Notes under the pieces: generated by a model
The model's database searches: none
Told to the model about the DNA's origin: nothing
Seen by the model: only the letters and a program-made list of their open reading frames with translations
Program-made: the position numbers and the translations under genes
Assembly: GCF_041261205.1 (NCBI RefSeq)
Contig: NZ_JBGCCH010000008.1
Coordinates: 62,001 to 126,000, forward strand
DNA: 64,000 nucleotides
Direction: 5' to 3'
Source of the DNA: Catenulispora sp. MAP5-51
GTDB lineage: Bacteria > Actinomycetota > Actinomycetes > Streptomycetales > Catenulisporaceae
Part shown: one piece after another, positions 8,075-15,827 of the stretch
Layout of the letters: each line of letters opens with the position of its first letter
Position numbering within the stretch: the stretch's first letter is position 1

Positions 8075-9202
8075 ATGCCCCACCTGGACCGCCCCCTGAC
8101 CCGGCGCACCGCGCTGCGTGCCGGCCTCGGCGCCACCGCCGCGGCGGGCCTGGGCCTGCTGCCCCAGCTCGCCGCACCCGCCTCGGCCTCGGCCGCCACC
8201 GGGGGTGCCGACCTGTCCTTCATCATCGACTGCGCGGACTGGGACGCCCGGCCGCCGTCGTCGCCGCTGGTGATGCGGGTCGGTACGACGCGCAAGATCA
8301 TCGTGCACCACACGGAGTTCCCGAACGTCACGGACTACTCCCGGGCGCAGGCCATCCGGTTGGCCCAGGAGATCCAGAACCTGCACATGGACAAGAACGG
8401 CTGGAGCGACACCGGGCAGCACTTCACAGTCAGCCGCGGCGGCTACGTCCTGGAAGGCCGCCACCGCAGCCTGGAAGGGCTGACCGCCGGGACCGAGCAA
8501 GTCCAGGGCGCGCACTGCATCGGCGAGAACTCGCAGGGCATCGGCATCGAGAACGAGGGCACGTACTTCACCGAGACGCCGCCGGCGGTCCAGTTCCAGT
8601 CGCTGATCCACCTGTGTCTGACCATCTGCCAGCAGTACGGTCTCGGCGCGAACAACATCTTCGGGCACTGGGACTACAACGACACCGACTGCCCCGGCGT
8701 CGCCTTCTACCGCGAGTTCCCCACCCTGCGGCGCACCGTCGCGCGGTGCCTGGGCCAGCGCACGTTCCCGGACCGCACCTGGCCCGACGTCTACGACGGC
8801 AACGCCGGCCCGGTGATCCACGTGGTGCAATGGCTGCTGCTGAACCAGGGCTACACGGTGCCCACCGACGGCGGCTTCGACCCGACGACCGTCGCCGCGA
8901 TCCAGGACCTGCAGGGCAAGATCGGCGCCGTGGTGGCCTCCGACGGCACCGTCACCGATCCCACCTGGGAGGCCCTGGGCACGCCGATCCGCCAGGGCGA
9001 CAGCGGGAACGCGGTGCAGGCGCTGCAGTACATCCTGATCAACAAGGGCTACACACTCACCCAGAGCGGCGACTTCGACCACGACACGCACAAGGCCGTG
9101 CAGGACATGCAGCGGCTGCACAGCCTGGAGCCGAACGGCAAGGTCGACACCGGCACGTGGTGCGCGACGGTCGGCGGCATCGTCGCGAACGAGTTCGCGT
9201 AG
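8075..9202 (+). CDS. Tat-exported N-acetylmuramoyl-L-alanine amidase with two peptidoglycan-binding repeats
   Basis: About 375 residues. The twin-arginine signal LTRRTALRAGLG is followed by a hydrophobic stretch ending in ASASA. The amidase_2/PGRP-type domain is at about residues 45-215. Zinc ligands are likely the His of VHHTE (about 79-80), then GHWDYNDTDCPG (about 198-209). Two peptidoglycan-binding modules follow (VIHVVQWLLLNQGYTV.TDGGFD and AVQALQYILINKGYTL..SGDFD). It cleaves the amide bond between muramic acid and the stem peptide. I prefer the ATG at 8075, with GAGAGGA upstream, over the GTG at 8033. Confidence 0.88.
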   Translation: MPHLDRPLTRRTALRAGLGATAAAGLGLLPQLAAPASASAATGGADLSFIIDCADWDARPPSSPLVMRVGTTRKIIVHHTEFPNVTDYSRAQAIRLAQEIQNLHMDKNGWSDTGQHFTVSRGGYVLEGRHRSLEGLTAGTEQVQGAHCIGENSQGIGIENEGTYFTETPPAVQFQSLIHLCLTICQQYGLGANNIFGHWDYNDTDCPGVAFYREFPTLRRTVARCLGQRTFPDRTWPDVYDGNAGPVIHVVQWLLLNQGYTVPTDGGFDPTTVAAIQDLQGKIGAVVASDGTVTDPTWEALGTPIRQGDSGNAVQALQYILINKGYTLTQSGDFDHDTHKAVQDMQRLHSLEPNGKVDTGTWCATVGGIVANEFA

Positions 9203-9244
9203 CGGGTGCCGTGGGTGCAGGCGATGCAGAGGACGCAGTGATGG

Positions 9245-10381
9245 TCAGCTCGGACTGAGCTCATCGTCCTCCCACAGCGCGGGTTGGGTTTCGACGGCCC
9301 GCGCTGCCGGCTTGTCCATCACCCGGAAGTTCGTCGACTCCTGTTCGGAGTCCGACTCGGAGTCCGACTTCGGCCGCACCAGACCATAGGCCTTGGCGAA
9401 TTCGCGCACTGTGTTCGTGATCCGCTCCTGGTACCACGACGGGACGTAGGAACCGTTCCGGTACAAGGCGCGGTATCGCGGCACCAGACTGGGGTACGTC
9501 GCCTGCAGCCACTCGTAGTACCACTCGCGGGCCCCGGTCCGCAGGTGCAGCACGATCGGGGTGACCGAGCGCGCCCCGGCGTCCGCGATCGCCGCGACGG
9601 TGGCCCGCAACTGCTCCGTCGAATCGGTGAGGAACGGCAGGATCGGCGCCATCAGCACCGAGCACCCGAGGCCGGACTCGGCCAGCGTGCGGACGGCGTC
9701 CAGGCGGCGCGCGGGGCTCGGCGTCCCGGGCTCGACGGTCCGCCACACGCCCTCGTCCAACGAACCGATCGACATCGCCAGGTTCACCGGCACGTCCCGC
9801 GCGGCGGCTTGCAGCAATGGCAGGTCGCGCAACATCAGCGTGCCCTTGGTCAGGATGGAGAACGGGGTCCCCGACCCGGCCAGCGCCCCGATGATCTCCG
9901 GCATCAGCCGGTAGCGGCCCTCGGCCCGCTGGTAGCAGTCCACATTGGTCCCCATCGCCACCGGCTCCCGGTGCCACGACGGCCGCGCCAGCTCCCGCCG
10001 CAGCACTTCCGGCGCGTTCACCTTGACGACGATGCGCGTGTCGAAGTCGAGCCCGGGATCGAAGTCCAGGTAGGTGTGCGTCTGCCGCGCGAAGCAGTAG
10101 ACGCAGCGATGGCCGCACCCCCGGTAGGGGTTGATCGTCCACCCGAACATCGGCGAGGCCCCCGGCACCTTGTTGAGCACCGACTTGGCGCGCACCTCGT
10201 AGAACGTGGCGCCTCGGAACCCCGGCGTGTCGAAGGTGCGCACGACGGTGTCGGAGGCCGCGAACAACCCCGGCTGCACAGGGCCGGAGCCGGGGTCGGA
10301 CCCGGGGTCGGACCCGGCTCCGGGGCCGCCGGCCTCCGCCTCGTCGCTGTTTCCGCTGATCAGCTGCCCGGACCATCTCAT
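9245..10381 (-). CDS. Rv2578c-family radical SAM protein (spore-photoproduct-lyase-like)
   Basis: 378 residues. PYRGCGHRCVYCFARQTHTY contains the radical-SAM CX3CX2C cluster at about residues 90-97, as in the actinobacterial Rv2578c group related to spore photoproduct lyase. VAMGTNVDCYQRAEGRYRL and FSILTKGTLMLRDL are family blocks. It probably binds a 4Fe-4S cluster and SAM; the substrate is unknown, possibly a DNA lesion. The ATG at 10381 (MRWSGQ) is preferred over a GTG three codons earlier because a TATAGT -10 hexamer lies 8 bases before it, implying a leaderless mRNA. The C-terminus has an Asp/Glu/Ser-rich insert. Confidence 0.9.
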   Translation of the reverse strand: MRWSGQLISGNSDEAEAGGPGAGSDPGSDPGSGPVQPGLFAASDTVVRTFDTPGFRGATFYEVRAKSVLNKVPGASPMFGWTINPYRGCGHRCVYCFARQTHTYLDFDPGLDFDTRIVVKVNAPEVLRRELARPSWHREPVAMGTNVDCYQRAEGRYRLMPEIIGALAGSGTPFSILTKGTLMLRDLPLLQAAARDVPVNLAMSIGSLDEGVWRTVEPGTPSPARRLDAVRTLAESGLGCSVLMAPILPFLTDSTEQLRATVAAIADAGARSVTPIVLHLRTGAREWYYEWLQATYPSLVPRYRALYRNGSYVPSWYQERITNTVREFAKAYGLVRPKSDSESDSEQESTNFRVMDKPAARAVETQPALWEDDELSPS

Positions 10382-10388
10382 GGAAGCC

Positions 10389-10408
10389 ACTATAGAACGG
10401 ATGTTCGA
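10389..10408 (-). promoter_or_regulatory. LexA (SOS) box-like palindrome overlapping a -10 element
   Basis: On the minus strand 10408-10393 reads TCGAAC-ATCC-GTTCTA, one base from the actinobacterial SOS consensus TCGAAC-N4-GTTCGA. It overlaps TATAGT (10394-10389), a near-consensus -10 placed for a start at the ATG of the radical SAM gene. A LexA dimer here would block that promoter. The divergent glycosylase gene begins 160 bases away. Confidence 0.65.
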
Positions 10409-10457
10409 TCACAAGGCAAGCGCGACCCCGAAGCCGGCGCCGATCTGCTGGCCGGTG

Positions 10458-10538
10458 CAGATCGGGCTGGTACAGATCGGGCTGGTACAGATCGGGCTGG
10501 TACAGATCGGGCTGGTACAGATCGGGCTGGTACAGATC
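10458..10538. repeat. 15-bp minisatellite, 5.4 copies
   Basis: Five identical tandem units of CAGATCGGGCTGGTA from 10458 to 10532 plus CAGATC at 10533-10538. A degenerate half unit precedes it. It lies between the divergent radical SAM and DNA glycosylase genes. The 15-base period keeps one frame open (repeated IGLVQ), but no coding role is likely. Confidence 0.95.
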
Positions 10539-10568
10539 TCACCGACTTGACAGATACTGAATCCAGCG

Positions 10569-11489
10569 ATGGAACAGCCCCCGGACCGCACCGTGCACTG
10601 GCAGCCGGACTTCCCCGTGAACGCCCGGCTGACCCTGGCGAGCCTGCGCCACGGCGGCCGCGACCCGGCCCATCGCGTCGAGCCCGACGGCACGGTGTGG
10701 CGGGCCGCGCTGACCGCGACCGGCCCGGTCACCTACCGGATCCGGCAGCAGCGCCTGGACGATCTGCTCATCGAGGCCTGGGGTCCGGGCGCGGCCGGAC
10801 TGGCCGAGTCCATCCGCGACGAACTCGGCGCCGGCGACCGTCCCGAGGACTTCCACCCGGAGCACCCGCTGCTCCGTCAGGCGCAGCGCCGTCTGGTCGG
10901 GCTGCGGATCCCGGCCACGCGGCGGCTGTTCGAGGCGCTCGTCCCGGCCGTGATCGAGCAGCGCGTCGTCGGCCTGGACGCCGCCGCGGGCTGGACCCGG
11001 CTGGTCCGCATCCACGGCAGTTCCGCCCCCGCACCGGGCCCGGCCCCGGCCGGGATGATCGTTCCTCCGGCGCCGGCGGTGTGGGAGCGGATCCCCAGCT
11101 GGGACTGGCGCCAGGCGGGCATCGACCTGCAGCGCTCGCGCACCGTCACCCTGGCCGCCCGGCACGCGGCGCGCCTCGACCGGGCCGCCGCCGACCCCGC
11201 GGCGGCCTACCGCCTGATGGCCGCGCTACCCGGTGTCGGCGCCTGGACCGCCGCCCAGGTGGGCCATCGTGCCCTCGGCGACGCCGACGCCCTACCCGTC
11301 GGCGACTACCACCTCGGCCGCATGACCGGCATCGCCCTGCTCGGCCGTCCGCTCGAGGACGACGAGATCGAGGACTTCTACGAGCAGTGGCGCCCGCATC
11401 GCTACCGCGTCGTCCGGCTCCTCGAACTCACGCCGGGAGCCGCGCCTCGCCGTGCGCCGCGCGCACCCAGGAACCGGCCGCTGCATTGA
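10569..11489 (+). CDS. DNA-3-methyladenine glycosylase 2 family protein (AlkA-like, HhH-GPD)
   Basis: 306 residues. The HhH-GPD core is in the second half: LMAALPGVGAWTAAQVGHRA is the helix-hairpin-helix with the LPGVGxWTA signature (about residues 218-237), and ALPVGDYHLGRM supplies the likely catalytic Asp (about 246). The N-terminal domain is AlkA-like. It excises alkylated bases in base-excision repair. The start at 10569 is the first ATG after the minisatellite. Divergence from another repair-like gene across an SOS-like box supports damage-inducible control. Confidence 0.88.
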   Translation: MEQPPDRTVHWQPDFPVNARLTLASLRHGGRDPAHRVEPDGTVWRAALTATGPVTYRIRQQRLDDLLIEAWGPGAAGLAESIRDELGAGDRPEDFHPEHPLLRQAQRRLVGLRIPATRRLFEALVPAVIEQRVVGLDAAAGWTRLVRIHGSSAPAPGPAPAGMIVPPAPAVWERIPSWDWRQAGIDLQRSRTVTLAARHAARLDRAAADPAAAYRLMAALPGVGAWTAAQVGHRALGDADALPVGDYHLGRMTGIALLGRPLEDDEIEDFYEQWRPHRYRVVRLLELTPGAAPRRAPRAPRNRPLH

Positions 11490-11550
11490 GCCCGCGGATA
11501 TCGTTTCCTCGATCCGATCGAGGACGGTGAACGGACGGGGAGTGACCGCG

Positions 11551-12279
11551 GTGAACGATCCGGCCCATGGCGACGCCGATCCTCCGGTGGCGGTCTTCGA
11601 CCTCGACGACACGCTGTGCCGCGGCGACTCGTTCGTCCGCCTTCTGCGGGTCCTGCTGCTTCGAGGCCGCTGCCGGGCGGCGGTGGCGCTGGTGTCGGCA
11701 CCGGTGTCGGTACCGCTGTTCCGCTGGCCGCCGACGTGCCGCCGAGCCTTGCGCGCCCTCGTGTGGCTGGCCACCGTCGGGGTGCCGCCGGAGCGGTTCG
11801 AGGACCTGGTCCGGGAGTTCGCCGCCGGCCACGGCCGGGGCCGGATCGAGGTCACGATGCAGCGGCTGCGGGAACACCGCGAGCGCGGGGACCGCATAGT
11901 GGTGGTCACGGCTTGCTACGACCCGCTGGCCACGGCGGTGTGCCGGGAGCTGGGACTGGAGTCGGTCGAGGTGGTCGCGGGCGAGCTGAGCCGAGGCAGG
12001 CTCGCCTACCGGCTGGTGAACGGCTGCTTCGGCGAGGCGAAGGTCCGCCGGCTGCGCGAGGCCGGGATCCCGTTGCCCGTGGCCTTCGCCTACACCGACA
12101 GCGCGAGCGATCTGCCGCTGCTCACCCTCGCCGGCACCAGAGTCCTGATCGATCCGAGCCCCAGCACCGTGGCCCGGGTTCGGGCGGCGCTCGGCGATGG
12201 TTTCAGTGTCCTGCGGAGCGTGCCGGAACCTGAGTCCCCGTCCATAACACCGGGAAGCGGCTCGGCCGAACGGTACTAG
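11551..12279 (+). CDS. HAD-superfamily hydrolase (SerB-like, IB type)
   Basis: 242 residues. Motif I is VFDLDDTLCRGDSFVRLL with the nucleophilic Asp pair at about residues 17 and 19. Motif II is RIVVVTACYDP, the conserved Lys lies in GEAKVRRLREA, and motif IV is AYTDSASDLPLL. The helical cap after motif I identifies subfamily IB (phosphoserine-phosphatase-like). It probably removes a phosphate from a small metabolite. The chosen GTG at 11551 has GGGGAG 8 bases upstream; earlier in-frame starts would overlap the glycosylase gene. Confidence 0.85.
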   Translation: MNDPAHGDADPPVAVFDLDDTLCRGDSFVRLLRVLLLRGRCRAAVALVSAPVSVPLFRWPPTCRRALRALVWLATVGVPPERFEDLVREFAAGHGRGRIEVTMQRLREHRERGDRIVVVTACYDPLATAVCRELGLESVEVVAGELSRGRLAYRLVNGCFGEAKVRRLREAGIPLPVAFAYTDSASDLPLLTLAGTRVLIDPSPSTVARVRAALGDGFSVLRSVPEPESPSITPGSGSAERY

Positions 12280-12290
12280 CCTTGTCCGCC

Positions 12291-12666
12291 ATGTCCAGCC
12301 TTCTGATCGTCCTGTGCGGCCCCTCCGGATCCGGCAAGAGCCGCACCGCCACCGCATTGCGCGAGCGCTACGGCCGCGGACTGGCGATCGTCCGGCAGGA
12401 CGTGGTGCGGCGCGAGATCCTGCGGGAGCGGGACCTGCGTGGTGGAGGGCATCATGCACGCCGAGCGCCACCTCACCAAGCCGAACCACGACGACTGGAG
12501 CGTGGAGGACATGCGCGGCTGGTACGCCGAGGGCGACGTGCTGCCCGGCGGCGTCGACCGCGTCATCGGGCCGGACAGCGCCGAGCAGGACACCGTCGAG
12601 CGCGTCCTGGCCGAGACCGGCCTGCTCGCCGCCGACCGGCCGCGGCATCTCAGCCTCAGCGACTAG
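12291..12666 (+). pseudogene. P-loop kinase gene with two internal deletions and a frame change
   Basis: The ATG at 12291 opens a normal small-molecule kinase start: LLIVLCGPSGSGKSRTATAL (Walker A), RYGRGLAIVRQDVVRREILRE. At about 12434 the protein logic jumps frame to VVEGIMHAER, and then to HLTKPNHDDWSVEDMRGWY, ending GGVDRVIGPDS to HLSLSD at 12666. In intact relatives as I remember them, some 25 residues separate RERD from VVEG and about 35 separate the next two blocks. Both gaps are missing here and the reading frame is broken. I treat it as non-functional. Confidence 0.8.
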
Positions 12667-12676
12667 CGCTTAGCCC

Positions 12677-13402
12677 CTACTGCCCGGGGCCCTGGGACGA
12701 CGTCAGGTGCGCGAACACCACTACGTTCCCCAAGTACTGATAGTGCTTCTTGTCGAAGCCCGCACCGCACGTGATGACGCGCAGTTCGGCGCGCGCCGCG
12801 TCGTCGTAGACCTTGTCGTTCGGGAACGCCCGCGCGTCGTAGGCCTGGACGGCGTCGACGGTGAACACCGCCGTCACACCGTCGGAGCGGTCGACGTCCA
12901 CCTCCGCGCCCTTCTTCAGCGCGCCCAGGCTGTAGAACACCGCGGGGCCCTGGCTGTTGTCGACGTGTCCGGCGATCACCGCCGTGCCGATCTCGCCGGG
13001 GGAGGCGCCGCCGCCGTACCAGCCGGCGAGGTTGCGGTTCTGCTCCGGCGGTGCCGTCAGGACGCCGGTGGAGTCCAGGGCCAGCGACATCAGCGGCGCG
13101 TTCACGTTGATCGCCGGGATGCGCACCCGGGTCGGGGTGGCGGCCTCCAGGACCGGCGGGAGGTCCAGCGGCTGGAGTTTGTCGGCGTCCAGGGCCGGGG
13201 CGGGGTTCGCGGCCGCGGCGGCCGGGGCCGGGCCCGCGGCCTGGCCGAAGCCCTGCGCGGCGGTCGGCTGCGGCGGCGGCTTCGGGGTGTGCAGGCTGTC
13301 GGCCACCATCACGATGCCGACGCACAGTCCGAGCGACACCAGGGAGGCCGTCACCACGCCGCGTGCCGAGATCCCGAGCCGAGTCTTGTCCGCGTCCTTC
13401 AT
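12677..13402 (-). CDS. Class F sortase
   Basis: 241 residues. An N-terminal membrane anchor (about 16-33) is followed by a Pro/Ala-rich spacer to about residue 80. The catalytic barrel has RVRIPAINVNAPLMSLALD, IGTAVIAGHVDN (catalytic His near residue 147) and ELRVITCGAGF (catalytic Cys near 214), closing with LGNVVVFAHL. The usual late Arg is not obvious in the GFDKKHYQYLGN stretch. Class F sortases covalently attach surface proteins in actinobacteria. The gene lies just downstream of a His/Met-rich exported protein on the same strand, a candidate substrate. Confidence 0.88.
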   Translation of the reverse strand: MKDADKTRLGISARGVVTASLVSLGLCVGIVMVADSLHTPKPPPQPTAAQGFGQAAGPAPAAAAANPAPALDADKLQPLDLPPVLEAATPTRVRIPAINVNAPLMSLALDSTGVLTAPPEQNRNLAGWYGGGASPGEIGTAVIAGHVDNSQGPAVFYSLGALKKGAEVDVDRSDGVTAVFTVDAVQAYDARAFPNDKVYDDAARAELRVITCGAGFDKKHYQYLGNVVVFAHLTSSQGPGQ

Positions 13403-13415
13403 GGCGCGCCCTTCC

Positions 13416-13469
13416 AGGTGTGTCGAGGTGTCTGGGTGTTTCAGGTGTGTGGGGTGTTCAGGTGTGTCA
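13416..13469. repeat. GGTGT-rich low-complexity tract
   Basis: Irregular repeats of AGGTGTGT, GAGGTGTCT, GGGTGTTC over 54 bases in the gap upstream of the sortase start. On the sortase strand this is a C/A-rich leader. No ORF is credible here; it may be a slippage product. Confidence 0.7.
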
Positions 13470-13510
13470 GAGATCGGAAGTCCCAGCGGCCAAAGGAAGA
13501 CCCTGGCCTT

Positions 13511-13543
13511 AGCGCGCCCCGACCCGTGATCACGGGGCGCGCT
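13511..13543 (-). terminator. Hairpin terminator between surface protein and sortase
   Basis: AGCGCGCCCCG (13511-13521) pairs perfectly with CGGGGCGCGCT (13533-13543). An alternative 14-bp perfect palindrome, CCCGTGATCACGGG, sits at 13523-13536. It lies 26 bases after the stop of the surface-protein gene, so the sortase gene likely has its own promoter or is reached by readthrough. Confidence 0.65.
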
Positions 13544-13568
13544 CGACCAGGAGGTGTGTGCCGCCTAC

Positions 13569-14054
13569 TCAGCTCTCGCTGCCCGTGCGGCGGCGGCGCA
13601 GCGCCAGCGCCCCGGCCCCGGCCGCGCCCAGGATGCCCATGCCGCCGGCCATCTCGCCGCCGTTCACGCCCTGGCTGGTGCTGCCCACGCCGGTGTGCAT
13701 CGCACCGTGCGGGTGGCGGCGCATCATCATGTGGTGGTGGTCGTCCCGGTCCTTGCACGCCTCGACGGCGTTCCAGACCGCGGCCTTGGCCTTGTCCATC
13801 AGGTCGGAGATGTTCTCCTCCTCGGCGGTGCCGGGGTGGCCGTCGTCGGCGATCTGCTTCTTCAGGTCGGCGACGGCCCGGTCGTAGTCGTGCCGCGCCT
13901 TCTGCGCGTCGACGATCGCCGAGTGGCAGGCACCCTTGTCGTGCGAGCCGTGCCAGTCGTTCGTGGCCGTCGCCGCGTTGGCCGCCGGGGCGCCGACGAT
14001 GAGGCCCACGGTCAGCACGGCGGCGGCGGTCAGGGTGGTCTTGATGGAGCGCAT
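13569..14054 (-). CDS. Exported His/Met-rich protein, membrane-anchored C-terminus, possible sortase substrate
   Basis: 161 residues. The signal peptide ends near ANAA (about residue 28). The middle is a charged helix pair (IVDAQKARHDYDRAVADLKK and DLMDKAKAAVWNAVEACKDR). Then comes a striking metal-ligand tract, DDHHHMMMRRHPHGAMHTG, at about residues 104-122. The end is GGMGILGAAGAGALALRRRR, a short hydrophobic span and Arg cluster like the cell-wall sorting tail of sortase substrates. No LPXTG or LAXTG motif is visible before it. Cu, Ni or Zn binding is an inference from the tract. AAGGG precedes the ATG. Confidence 0.75.
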   Translation of the reverse strand: MRSIKTTLTAAAVLTVGLIVGAPAANAATATNDWHGSHDKGACHSAIVDAQKARHDYDRAVADLKKQIADDGHPGTAEEENISDLMDKAKAAVWNAVEACKDRDDHHHMMMRRHPHGAMHTGVGSTSQGVNGGEMAGGMGILGAAGAGALALRRRRTGSES

Positions 14055-14270
14055 CTGTCAGCCCTTTCGTTCACGGGCCGCGGCGCCTGGTGCGTCGCTG
14101 CTGGAGCCCCGTGTCACGAAACAGGCAATAGCCGCTATCCGGGCGGATGATGCGTGAAGTCTGATGATCGAACTCGTGGATACCTGGTCTCGGCCGCTCT
14201 GAATCTCCAGGTCAGAGCTCGTTTTCAGGGGATCTTAAGGTTCGACGATTCCGGCAGCCGAACGGGTGAG

Positions 14271-15461
14271 TCAGGACTCCCACAACTGCCGGAAGAAAGC
14301 CCGGATGTCGCCGACCAACAACTCCGGCGCCTCCATCGCCGCGAAGTGCCCGCCCCGGTCGAACTCCGTCCAGCGGACCAGGTTGTTGCTTCGTTCGGCG
14401 ATGTGTCGCAGGACGATGAAGTTCTCGGCCGGGAAGCACGCCAGCCCCGTCGGCGTCCGCGACGGCTCCGGCGCCGAGCCCCAGTACGGCGCGTGCGCAC
14501 GCTCGTAGTAGATCCGCGCCGAGGAGCCGGCCGTGCCGGTGAGCCAGTACAGCATCACGTTCGTCAGCAGGTGGTCGCGGTCCACGGCGTCCTCGGGGCA
14601 GTCCTGGGAGTCGGTCCACTCCTTGAACTTCTCCGCGATCCAGGCCAGCTGCCCGACCGGCGAGTCGGTCAGCGCGTAGGACAGCGTCTGCGGCCGGGTG
14701 GACTGCAGATCCGCGTAGCCCTGCTTCTCCTTCAGCCAGGCCTTCGTGCGCGCCCACGAGGCCAGCGTCCGCTCCTGCTCGGCCGGGCTCAGCGCGGCCA
14801 GCTCCTCGGCCGTGGGCTCCGCCGAGGCCGCGGCTCCGGGGATGAGGTTCAGGTGCACCCCGAAGACCTGCTCCGGGAACAGCCGCCCCAGCTCCCGCGA
14901 GATCCCCGACCCCCAGTCCCCGCCCTGCGCGCCGTACCGCTCGTAGCCAAGGCGCCGCATCAGTTCGGCGAAGGCCCGCGCCACCCGCAGGTGGTCCCAG
15001 CCGGTCTCGTGCGTGGGCCCGGAGAATCCGAAGCCGGGGATGCTCGGCAGTACCAGGTGGAAGGCGTCCGCCGGGTCGCCGCCGTGCGCGCGCGGATCGG
15101 TGAGCGGGCCGGCGATGTGCTCGAACTCGGCGAAGGAGCCGGGCCAGCCGTGGGTGACGATCAGCGGCGTGGCGTCGGGCTCCGGCGAGCGCAGGTGCGC
15201 GAAGTGGACGGTCGTGCCGTCGATCGTGGTCAGGAACTGCGGCCACTGGTTCAGCCGCGCCTCGGCGGCCCGCCAGTCGTACTCGTGCCGCCAGTACCGC
15301 ACCAGCTCGCGCAGGTAGTCGCGGGGCACGCCGTAGGCCCAGCCGACGCCCGGCAACTCGTCGGGCCACCGCGTGCGGTCCAGCCGGGAGCGGAGGTCCT
15401 CCAGGTCGGCCTCGGGGATCGCGATGCGGAAGGGCCGCAGGGAATTGTCGACGGGTGCCAC
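14271..15461 (-). CDS. Epoxide hydrolase (alpha/beta hydrolase with EH N-terminal domain)
   Basis: 396 residues, the usual length for the microsomal-type (EPHX1-like) bacterial group. The N-terminal EH domain (RIAIPEADLEDLRSRL..TRWPDELPGVGWAYGV) is followed by the oxyanion motif HGWPGSFAEFEHI. The nucleophile Asp lies in AQGGDWGSGISRELG and the charge-relay His in RGGHFAAMEAPELLV. It would open epoxides to diols, in detoxification or catabolism. The start is a GTG at 15461. Confidence 0.92.
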   Translation of the reverse strand: MAPVDNSLRPFRIAIPEADLEDLRSRLDRTRWPDELPGVGWAYGVPRDYLRELVRYWRHEYDWRAAEARLNQWPQFLTTIDGTTVHFAHLRSPEPDATPLIVTHGWPGSFAEFEHIAGPLTDPRAHGGDPADAFHLVLPSIPGFGFSGPTHETGWDHLRVARAFAELMRRLGYERYGAQGGDWGSGISRELGRLFPEQVFGVHLNLIPGAAASAEPTAEELAALSPAEQERTLASWARTKAWLKEKQGYADLQSTRPQTLSYALTDSPVGQLAWIAEKFKEWTDSQDCPEDAVDRDHLLTNVMLYWLTGTAGSSARIYYERAHAPYWGSAPEPSRTPTGLACFPAENFIVLRHIAERSNNLVRWTEFDRGGHFAAMEAPELLVGDIRAFFRQLWES

Positions 15462-15476
15462 GCCTTCGAAGCATAG

Positions 15477-15754
15477 TCGCGGCGATCATCGCCGGCGTCG
15501 CTGGAGGACCTGCCGGTCGGCGAACCGGCGCCGGGGGAGCTGCGGATCCGGGTCCAGGCGGTCGGGCTGAACCGGGCCGAGTCCCTGTTCCGGTCGGGTA
15601 TCTACATCGAGCAGGCGCGCAGCTTCCCGGCCCGGCTCGGCGCCGAGTCCTCCGGCGTGGTGGAGGGGCCGAGGTCGTCGAGGCGCACCGGTACCTGGAG
15701 TCCAACGCGCAGGTGGGCAAGATCGTGCTGACCGTGGGCGAGCAGTCCCGGTAA
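15477..15754 (+). pseudogene. Quinone oxidoreductase/zinc-type alcohol dehydrogenase remnant with a large internal deletion
   Basis: Codons from 15498 read SLEDLPVGEPAPGELRIRVQ, then AVGLNRAESLFRSGIY and LGAESSGVVEG: the N-terminal GroES-like part of an MDR enzyme. At about 15670 the frame shifts straight to EVVEAHRYLESNAQVGKIVL, then TV, the last 25 or so residues of the same family. The whole catalytic middle and Rossmann domain (roughly 240 codons by family length) is gone, and the first 20 or so codons are also missing. The 366-base gap between the epoxide hydrolase and the next gene holds nothing else I can identify. Confidence 0.85.
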
Positions 15755-15827
15755 GGGACGCTGCCGCTTCCCGATCGTTGTCCGGCGGGTCCGCACACAG
15801 CGCGGTCCGCCGGATAACCTCAGTGCC

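Noticed and set aside
10206-10550. Plus-strand ORF with repeated IGLVQ
   Set aside because: It is the 15-bp minisatellite translated; it overlaps the radical SAM gene start and has no ribosome site.
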